From contig NW_025064882.1 in assembly GCF_019112545.1 (NCBI RefSeq), forward strand, positions 1,874,928-1,938,927: 64,000 bases of DNA. The letters run 5' to 3'. The position numbers were made by a program, and so were the translations under genes. This document shows, piece by piece, positions 56,063-64,000 of the stretch; within the stretch, counting starts at the first letter, position 1; each line of letters opens with the position of its first letter. The stretch is from Guyanagaster necrorhizus. Its lineage: Eukaryota; Basidiomycota; Agaricomycetes; Agaricales; Physalacriaceae. The notes under the pieces were generated by a model. It worked only from the letters and a program-made list of their open reading frames with translations, did no database searches and was not told the origin of the DNA.

Positions 56063-57754
56063 ATGGCCCTGGCTGCTTTGAAGACGGAGCTCAAGACATG
56101 GAATGCAGCACTGGAGGCAAATGATGCCGGAAACTTCACCGAGGCTCTGGTGCTGTTCCAAGTCAGTAGAGACGACCTTTTTGAGCATTTCTGGGACTTA
56201 CATCGGTGGTAGGAGATTGCTGATACGTCGAAGATTTGGGTAAACATGGGTCTAATACAGAGAAGAATCGAGCGGTACAATGAAGCGGTCAGGTCCTTGA
56301 CTAGCGCAATTGCGTTAGATCCGTCCTTGGTGCTTGCGTGCGTTCTGTCACCTGTATCATTGCCAGTAGCTAACTGGTATCTCTACGAGTCAGGTACTAT
56401 GAACGTGGCGTATGCTATCATGCGCTGAACAAGTGCTCTCAGGCGCTGGATGACTTTATCAAAGCAGAATCACGAATGAAGGGAAGCAGCGCGGTGTTCG
56501 TCTGTCATCTGCTCTGCTAGCATCCGTCTTATTAGTTAATTGCAGACACTACGATGAAACCGGCCTTGCTTTCACTCTCCATCTTGCAGAAGTCCAATTC
56601 AATAAGGGCTGTGTGCTGATACAATTAGGGCGTCAACCAGAGGGTATTGCTACTCTGCGCAAGACCATATTTCTCAAAGCCTTGCATGCTGATCGCGTCA
56701 TACAAGGGGTACACGTCGACCCCAGTAGACTTCTTAGGCTGCTGAGAGTCGTGAGTCTTCTATATCGTGTTGCCCTGGCCACTTGGCCGCCTTACTCCCA
56801 TATCGTTATTTAATACCCTCTTTCTTTTCTGACCCTCATCTACAGCCCCCTGGGAGACTCTATCGACCCACCGACAGCAAAATCAAGTTCCTGGAACAAT
56901 ACGACATGGATATTTACACCTATGCCGACGACAAATTTGCCACATCGTCTCGCAAAGCCTCCGGCTCGTTCTATAGCCACAGATCCGACGCCTCGAGCAC
57001 CTGCGCCCCGAGCTTTGATAGTTTTCCCTCCTCTCCTAAGAAGTGGGGTTATCATCGTCGACACACATCGGAATCGTTGCCGCCCACGCCACAGATCAGT
57101 CGAACGGAACTCAACAAAGCGATGGGGCCCGACATGACGACGCCAACAACAGATATCACTACGATACCATGTGCAGGTTTACGGATCTCACACGGTAAAC
57201 TAGCAGGTCTCATGGGCTGGCGCTTCGCCGTAGAGCTTGACACCTCACCGAGCTCAAAATACAGCGGCACCCCGCGGAAGTCTGTCGTTACCAACTTCAT
57301 TCTCGATACGGGTATCGGAAAGTCGCATGTCCCTGCCGAAACCCTTATGGTGCTGGGATATTCTGGGAGTTTGAAACGTGAGTGGTTCAATCACCTTTGT
57401 AGCGTCTCTCATGATCATGATACAGCCGGAGCCGAAGTGGCATTGAGAATACAGGGAATCCGCACAAAGTGTCTGATTGCACATGAGGGAGAAGCTGGGA
57501 GGTTGTGCGGCCAGTTTTTGACCTCGGGATCTCTCACCTTGTACTTCGACACCAAGCTGGATGCCCCCGTGCTTTACGGTAAGCAGCTCCAATTGGGTAA
57601 ATGTATTCGACACTCATCTCTTCAAGTCGCCGATGACAATCCAGATGCTGCCAGCATTCCTCGGACAATACAGCCTCTCTCATCACCAAGATTATCATTG
57701 AAAGCTGCTGTAGCCGCTCTGCTTGCATTCCGTGGCCCGCGGTCAGCGATATGA
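56063..57754 (+). CDS. p67phox/NoxR-like TPR protein fused to retropepsin-like domain
   Basis: Five exons (56063-56161, 56213-56337, 56394-56495, 56546-56750, 56846-57754) sum to 1440 nt, 479 residues. Residues 1 to about 190 match the TPR region of p67phox/NoxR regulators of NADPH oxidase: LKTWNAALEANDAGNFTEAL, IADTSKIWVNMGLIQRRIER, YNEAVRSLTSAIALDPSL, YYERGVCYHALNKCSQALDD, LGLAFTL-like DETGLAFTLHLAEVQFNKG, then PPGRLYRPTDSKIKFLE. After a Ser-rich linker the last 200 residues look like a retroviral-type aspartic protease: FILDTGIGKSHVPAETLMVL (Asp331-Thr-Gly), VALRIQGIRTKCLIAHEGEA, GRLCGQFLTSGSLTLYFD, LDAPVLY. The two parts share the last exon with no break, so this is one protein unless a promoter hides inside it. 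No PB1 or SH3 domain follows. Function as an oxidase regulator is inferred from the N-terminus only. Confidence 0.78.
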
Positions 57755-58303
57755 ACGCCATCTTCTCTGGGAATCCCGGATATATAATAATACCCAATGG
57801 ATGGACGTCTTAACTATTTATTTTACAACAATCCCATACGGATAAAATTGTAGACGGTGGCAGTTGTGCTTGTGTAACGGATAAAATTAATGTATGTGAA
57901 TGAACGATCATGACCTCACCAATTTGTACCTTTACCAATCCATCATGCGCTGGATCCCACACCCACCTCAAAAGCAGCGTTTTTTTCTCATGGCTTCCCT
58001 TTCTGCGTCTTCAGTATTCACTTGTCTGCCATTTAATAGAGGCCCCGTGCTGTACATGTTTGCCTTTCTGCACCCGTGGCCTTCTTTTCGATTCACTTAA
58101 CGAGCGGGACAGTCTGTAGACGGTTCTCTGTTACCGTTTCTGTTCAGGAGCACCGACGAATAATAAAATCATCTTCCGACCGACCGACTCTGGACGGCAC
58201 TCTTATCATTCCACATGGTGCTGGGAAGGGATATTGCGATAAAAGTCTCAAAACCCATGAACAAATGAAATTCCGGCTCTCAACTGTCCCTCGCAAGCAC
58301 AAG
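57755..58303. other. intergenic
   Basis: Flank between the TPR fusion gene and the amidase. In-frame ATGs upstream of the amidase start (for example near 58265) lie here. No other feature is seen. Confidence 0.4.
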
Positions 58304-60394
58304 ATGAAGGTCGCTTTCGCATCGCTACTCTCATTCTCGTTCCTGATAACGCGGAGCTTGGGTAGAGATGTTTTCCCAGATCTCTACGAGGCATCTGTGT
58401 CGGAGCTGCAGGAGGGTTTGGATGAAGGACTTTTCACTAGCGTTGATCTTATCAAGGTGTGATTACAGTTTCTTTCTTTCTTCACAAGAAATTGCAACGG
58501 ATTATAGGCATATTTTGCGCGAATCGATGAAGTCAACCTCCAAGGGCCTGAGCTTCGTGCTGTGATTGAAACGAACCCGTCGGCATTGGTGCAGGCAGCG
58601 GAAATGGACGCTGAAAGAGAACTATACGGGAAAAGAGGCGTATTACATGGCATTCCTATTCTACTGAAGGTGCGTTGTTGTTCGTGTGTGGTTAAATGCT
58701 TCATGACTGCCATTAATTGTGTCCCGTAGGACAATATTGCCACCGTTGCTTCCGAAGGTAGCTCTATTGTTTCTCCACAAGTGATCAGACTCATGTTTGT
58801 CACGTAGGAATGAATACTACAGCGGGTTCGTTCAGTCTTCTGGATTCCATCGTCCCCGACGATGCTGGCATAGTCAAAAGACTTCGCAAAGCAGGTGCCA
58901 TAATCCTTGGCAAAGCCAACCTCTCTGAGTTTGCCCATTTCCGCGGAAATCTCGCGTCAGGCTGGTCCGGTCGCGGCGGACAAGCCAAGGGTGCATACTT
59001 TCCTGGTGCAGATCCGTGTGGATCGTCGTCAGGATCCGGAATAGCAGCGTCGATTGGCCTGGCGGCAGTGACGCTTGGCACCGAGACGGACGGGAGCATT
59101 ACCTGCCCATCGAGCCAGAACAACGTTGTGGGCATTAAGCCGACAGTGGGCTTGACATCGAGGGCTGAAGGTAGGTAGATGAACCTGCGGTTTTGCGAGC
59201 AATCATGCTAAACCTGTGATTTCATAGTAATACCTATTTCATCCCACCAGGACACCGTTGGACCCATAACGCGTTCAGTAGCAGACGCAGCCGTCGTGCT
59301 ATCTATCATTGCAGGCAAGGATCCTAACGATAATTTTACCTTGGCGCAGCCATCTGTCGTCCCAGACTATACCCAAGCACTAAGAAAAGACGCCCTCGTT
59401 GGCAAGCGGATTGGTATTCCCAGAAAGGTCTTCCTCGACGGACTGGATCAACCGGTCTTGGACACATTTGAAGCTGCTCTCGAAACAATCAAGCTGCTGG
59501 GGGCAACTGTGGTGGATCCTGCTGATATTCCTTCAGCAGAGGAGATTGTGACATCTAACAATGAGACCATTGTATTAGACGTAGATTTCAAGGTACGTTG
59601 CTTCATTGCGACTAAACGAACTTCATTCGATTGACTTATTGAGCAAAGATCGAGCTGAATAGGTATTTTTCCGGCCTTATCAAGAATCCTTCTGGAGTGC
59701 GCAGTCTTGCGGACCTGATCAAATTCAACAATGATCATCCTGACCTAGAGGAACCAGTGAATTATACCGATCAGTCTACGCAAGTGTCCAATTGTTTTAC
59801 ATATAGCAAAGCCCGCTTCTGATGAGGGATTTATTAGTTTGATTGAATCCGAGGCCACTACCGGGTTTGACAACGCATATTTCGACGCTCTATCTATCGA
59901 CCGAGAGCTTGGCGGAAGTATGGGCATTGATGCTGCGGTGAAAGCATTTGACCTGGACGCGCTGGCTCTTCCCTCTCAAGGATTCACGTCGAGCATTGCA
60001 GGTGGGTCAGTAATTGTCTCAGCACTCCTGGAGACCGATGACCTATCATAGCTATCGTTGGATACCCGATTGTGACTGGTAAGGCGGCTGAAACCTCTCG
60101 TAAAAATTCGTACCTGACTTTCTTCTAGTCCCCTTGGGGTTTTATCCTGACAACTTCGCCATCGGAATTGCTGGTCCTGAGACCGTGTATCCGGCACCTG
60201 GAGTCCCATTTGGATTGTCTTTCTTTGCTTCAGCATTTTCCGAGTTCGATCTCATTGGTTACGCTTTTGCGTACGAGCAGCAGAGTCAAACGAGGCTTAT
60301 GAGAAAAGCATTCCCGGAAGCGATTCCGTCTACACAGCTCCAGGACATTGTAGAGAACCGTGTTCCGACCCATGTCTTCAAGGGTCTAGCCTAA
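58304..60394 (+). CDS. secreted amidase (amidase-signature family)
   Basis: Serine amidase with the Ser-cisSer-Lys triad. Start at 58304 (MKVAFASLLSFSFLITRSLG, signal peptide); an upstream in-frame ATG is possible. Ordered family segments: YEASVSELQEGLDEGLFTS, YFARIDEVNLQGPELRAVIE, HGIPILLKDNIAT with the catalytic Lys, AGIVKRLRKAGAIILGKANL, then GADPCGSSSGSGIAASIGLA with the Ser pair, TETDGSITCPSSQNNVVGIK, DTVGPITRSVADAAVVLSII and GYPIVTVPLGFYPDNFAIGI. One junction (59755-59810) is uncertain: a GTGAAT donor with an AAG acceptor restores DLEEPPASDEGFISLIESEA. Otherwise the frame is clean. The natural substrate is unknown; members act on varied carboxamides. Confidence 0.9.
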
Positions 60395-61150
60395 GTTGTG
60401 TAGACGGCAGTTTTGCTCCAACGAGACGGTTTCCAAACATTCAGGTTTTGACAATGTCACTTCTCCAGAATATTTGTCTATAACATGTGGACAGACCGCA
60501 CTTTGAAACGGAGATATATATGGCTTGACTATCGCGCGCCTACCTAACGGTGTCTGTAAATTGCGTTCTATGCTCTTGATTACATGCCGAAGCTCCAAGG
60601 ACGTCGTATCTGTTCAATTGAACACATGCTCGTTTTGACATTATTATCCTTTGGCTTCCCATTTCTTTCATCATGAAGCCGCCTTTTCTGGCTAATGAGC
60701 TAAATCTCTGACCCAGCATTACTGTCATCAATGTACCGAATGTTGCCTATTCCTACAGCGCCTTTACTATGTGGTGCGTCCAAACAAGCAGCTGTCGCAT
60801 GAATGCATGCATCATCTACATACTTGGTTTATATTATCCTGAAATAAGGACGCAGCCCTCTCTTGACGTTCAAAGTTTGAACGCCACTTTGTATCGCCTC
60901 GCCTGCGCTCCTTGATTGACGTACTCCGTGAAAGGATGCTGCGTCGATACCATCTGTTGTGAGCCAATTTAACTTGCTTATCTTTGGCTCAATACATTCT
61001 GCGAGCTGTTGATGTAGATGTAGATGTCGACCCTGACCCCTCATCAACACGCTTATAAGACAGGCTGAACAAAGGTCTTCGGAGAACAAGGTCCCCTTTC
61101 GTCACCTTTATCTCTGCGTTTTTCTGCACACCCCAACAAAGCTTTCTTGT
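60395..61150. other. intergenic
   Basis: 756 bp between the amidase and the membrane-protein gene. No gene, RNA or repeat is recognised. Confidence 0.4.
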
Positions 61151-63113
61151 ATGTTTTCTATACAGCGTTGTGAGTAACTATCTCTTCGTGGCCATGCATA
61201 CACTGTTGATTGACATGGCATATCCATAGATCTTGGTGTCTGGATGCTACTGCTCGTATCCTCAGCACTCAGCGTCAATTTCAGTCAATGTCTAGTTGAT
61301 ATTCAGTCGGGGAAGTATGGAATAAATGGTTTGCTGGATAACCAAGGAAACCCTGTTTCGACCTACGGTAACGCGACTGCTGCAACGCTTAAGTTGTGCT
61401 ATCATGCATGTGGTCGAGGGTCGGAGCCCTTCTCATTTCCAGCTTTCGCTCAGGAATCAAGTGCCTGGTTTGTTCCATGGCTAGCCTTACTCTCCCAGCT
61501 TCCTTTTGGAGCAAACGACCTATTCGAAAACGCCAGTTACATCATTCTGGCCGTCGGTTCTCCCACTCTTATCATTTATTCCCTTTCTCTTTCCGCCATC
61601 AATACTCGTTGGATCGGCCGCCTCTTTGATAACGCAAAACGGTATCCCAATCGCAATTACACTGCCAGAGCTTTCAATGCTCTTCAACATTGCTGCTTCT
61701 ATCTGGAACCGTCTGACGACGTCCTAGCATCTGTCATTGTCCTCCCACAAAATGATGCGTGGTGGGAAGGACTTGTTCAGGAATTGGAGTCACGAAGACT
61801 CGGGTGGACCATTTCCGCCTTCTTCAATCTCATCTGGGTTTTGATCTCTTTCATTCTCACCATCATCGACGCACTCAATACTCCGAATCAGGACACCAAT
61901 GCCAGCGGGCAGAGCATTGGTCTTCTCTGGCTCTGGTTATATCCGGTCGTTGTAGGGTGGATAGTTTTGTCTCCCGAGTGCGACAGGCGGTGGCTCGAAA
62001 GTCAGCTACTACATGCAGGCAGTAAGGCAGTTATTGCCTCAGAGACGCCCGGACAATTCTACAAGTGTCCTCCGAATAAGCATCCTATAACCCTGTGCAG
62101 GCCTGGCACGTCTCGATGGAAATTCCCCAATGATGACATTTACCGTACATTGCCGATATTTGACTATGCGCGAGCGTATTGGCTGAATCAGGTGGTACTA
62201 GACTACTTCCAGTCGTATCATTCCATTGCCGAGAAGGCGCATGCTCGTGGACTCGTCCAAGTTAACGGTACCATCGAAGATAAGCACAGAACTGGGAGCA
62301 AGGACGTTATCGTTTCGCGTTGCTATCACGAAACCCCTCTGGAATATCAAGGAGATAGCGTGTGTTTCCGGGTGTTAAAAGCATCAATCGCAGCTTTGGT
62401 GGTTCAATGGGGTACTACAGCGTCAGGCATAGTTGTCATCTATTTTACGCCCACGAAAGGTACAGGCACATCATCTTTAGTCCCGAAATTTATGTCTGAA
62501 ATCTCCTGTAGGTCTGGGATGCCGGTCTTTATCTTTCCTCCTGTATGGGCTGGTTTCGACGGTCGCGTGGTGGTGCATGATTGTATCAGCGTGGCTAGCT
62601 CACCGCTCTTCTACATGGCCGGGACCTCGTCCTGCTATGGAAATCACAACGGACGAATCATCACATCTCCCGTTAACCGCGATCTCGATGCCAATGCTAG
62701 CACCGTCGGGCGAGCCTCCGTCGACTGACCGGTCGTCACGGACTACGCTTTCATCAGAATCCTGCAGGTCGACGAAAAACACTAGAGCTAGCGTTGACAC
62801 CGCACCGCCAGACGACGGCTTGGCTGTATTTTCCAGATTTTTTTCGTATGCAGGAAAGACCTTGGCGTTCCTCAACGCGCTGCTCCTATTTGGATTATGC
62901 CTAGCGCAGTTGGGCAATGGGTTTTCAAACTGCTGGTGCAATAGCAGCTATATTGGATTGCGGAGCAAAGCATACACGGCTTTTTTAATTCCCAGCAGTG
63001 ACTTTGCTTCACTTAGGGCGGCATGGGGTGGCGCAATTTTCTTAGGTACTGTAATCTCGTCACTGTTTGCAGTTCTTATTATTTTTGCAAAGAAAACGTG
63101 CTACCCCGACTGA
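61151..63113 (+). CDS. polytopic membrane protein of unknown function
   Basis: Three exons (61151-61169, 61230-62459, 62512-63113) sum to 1851 nt, 616 residues. A 19-nt first exon plus the second give a signal peptide (MFSIQRYLGVWMLLLVSSAL) ahead of a cysteine-bearing ectodomain. Hydrophobic segments include IILAVGSPTLIIYSLSLSA, WTISAFFNLIWVLISFILTI, SIGLLWLWLYPVVVGWIVLS, ASIAALVVQWGTTASGIVVI, FLLYGLVSTVAWWCMIVSA, FLNALLLFGLCLAQLG and FLGTVISSLFAVLIIFA. A Ser/Pro-rich loop precedes the last two. The spacing (extracellular N-terminus, paired helices, polar loop) suggests 7-8 helices. I recall uncharacterised Agaricomycete proteins of this style but cannot name a family. The first splice is chosen because it supplies a signal peptide; the alternative start is the ATG at 61244. 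Confidence 0.75.
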
Positions 63114-63303
63114 GTTACGATACAATTTCTTTATCCTTGTACACATATCCGATTCTATAATTTACTATTCTTTATCGAGGAATACGCGTAGTTACCGTCA
63201 GGCGCCTCAAAATGATGTGCATGTACTGGATGAATAGCTGGGTACCTTGGTCCGGGTCCTAATTTTTTGAACAGAAACAAAGAATATCCTTTGATATAAT
63301 GAG

Positions 63304-63963
63304 CTACGAGAAAGCCGGGACGCCTGTACTTTCCTCCCAAAGATTCTTCAAAACCATGAAACCCACACCAAACAGAGCTCCCTTGGTCACTGTCTGAGAC
63401 CAAGACTCTTGAGCCTCTGAAAGGGTATCATCAGCAATATGAGCAGATATAGAAGCTATATCCGCGACACCGTCGTCCATTATCAAATAATGTGAAGTGA
63501 ACGTCCATCGAAGGCGATGGCCTGCAGCCTCCACCTGCTCTTGCAATTCCGGCGACAGCGTATTTGCGTCATACTGTACATGCAATATCCTCCGTCGAAC
63601 ATTGAGAATGAACGATTCGATCTCGCCTACGATCTCCAGCACATCATATATCGCCCCGCATATGTCCTCCACTTTCTCGGCAACAAGTCCCCAAGCTTGG
63701 AGGGGGGGGAAGATGATGTCTGATTTGAGACGTGCAGTCCAGGAAAATAGCCGGGGGAGGGGGTTATAGGGTGAGAATAGACGATCCCGGAGGGAAGCAG
63801 TGAACTCGTCGACGAGGTAAGCACGGGTCTGGTGCCATTGTTCTTCGGCTGCACGAGCGGATCGGCGGAACTCCGCAATATAGCGCCAAGTTTCCTCCCA
63901 GGTATGGCTGGGGTCACTGAGAGCTCTGTCAAGAGCACGCAGGGCACCGTCTACGGCACTCAT
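63304..63963 (-). CDS. small protein of unknown function
   Basis: Intronless frame of 219 residues from the ATG at 63963 (MSAVDGALRALDRALSDP); an in-frame ATG at 63984 could add seven residues. The protein is mostly helical and charged: WRYIAEFRRSARAAEEQW, YLVDEFTASLRDRLFS, YDVLEIVGEIESFILNVRRR. A short hydrophobic segment lies near the C-terminus (GALFGVGFMVLKNLWEE). No known domain is recognised. Its codon pattern is plausible and the opposite-strand frames are shorter, so it is probably real. It lies at the window edge, so upstream context is missing. Confidence 0.6.
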   Translation of the reverse strand: MSAVDGALRALDRALSDPSHTWEETWRYIAEFRRSARAAEEQWHQTRAYLVDEFTASLRDRLFSPYNPLPRLFSWTARLKSDIIFPPLQAWGLVAEKVEDICGAIYDVLEIVGEIESFILNVRRRILHVQYDANTLSPELQEQVEAAGHRLRWTFTSHYLIMDDGVADIASISAHIADDTLSEAQESWSQTVTKGALFGVGFMVLKNLWEESTGVPAFS

Positions 63964-64000
63964 GGAATTCAGTATACAACGCATGGTGTTCGCGATATCA

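Noticed and set aside
1..64000. CRISPR arrays, bacterial operons, IS elements, biosynthetic cluster
   Set aside because: No regularly spaced repeats, no Shine-Dalgarno-led operons, and no PKS, NRPS or terpene synthase core gene. The genes do not form a pathway.

Overview
The window is nuclear DNA of a filamentous basidiomycete, most likely an Agaricomycete. The genes are compact and cut by many introns of about 45-60 nt, often with very short exons. The gene types fit (laccase, Zn2Cys6 regulators, sedolisin, delta-12 desaturase, SUT-type sugar symporter, p67phox-like protein), and no bacterial or organellar features are seen. Splicing was inferred by hand from GT/GC...AG boundaries and protein-family continuity. 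Gene identities are therefore firmer than exact exon ends.

Layout. 0.4-5.4 kb: two tandem paralogous Zn2Cys6 transcription factors. 5.9-7.5 kb: proline-rich protein with an EH-like N-terminus and NPF motifs. 7.5-9.35 kb: no assignable gene. 9.35-10.9 kb: amidohydrolase that looks decayed. 11.1-13.9 kb: PQ-loop vacuolar transporter and a divergent Spo7-like phosphatase subunit. 15.9-18.1 kb: Ser/Pro-rich protein. 19.3-21.85 kb: laccase-family protein that has lost four copper-ligand histidines. 22.3-24.1 kb: Sec61 alpha. 24.66-26.57 kb: delta-12 desaturase. 27.6-29.7 kb: sedolisin pseudogene. 30.3-31.2 kb: histidine-phosphatase-like secreted protein without the RHG motif. 31.29-31.50 kb: solo LTR with a perfect target duplication. 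32.6-37.7 kb: divergent MCT-type and SUT-type transporters. 37.9-39.5 kb: URC4/DUF1688. 40.9-42.0 kb: histidinol-phosphatase. 42.35-43.25 kb: decayed tandem modules of about 300 bp. 43.4-45.9 kb: large acidic membrane-anchored protein. 46.3-47.3 kb: thymidylate synthase. 47.4-49.9 kb: ETF-ubiquinone oxidoreductase. 50.3-52.5 kb: M20 carboxypeptidase. 52.9-55.0 kb: membrane-anchored aspartic protease. 56.1-57.75 kb: p67phox-like TPR protein fused to a retropepsin-like domain. 58.3-60.4 kb: amidase. 61.15-63.1 kb: polytopic membrane protein. 63.3-63.96 kb: unknown protein.

Most genes are ordinary housekeeping or secretory functions with no shared pathway. The unusual material is the group of degraded or catalytically stripped enzymes between 9 and 31 kb, the TPR-retropepsin fusion, and the gene architecture: five GC-AG introns and exons of 3, 8, 12, 13 and 17 nt. 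The best candidate for something undescribed is the laccase-like protein. Its reading frame survives 18 exons, and it keeps the type-1 copper ligands while the N-terminal half of the trinuclear centre is erased.
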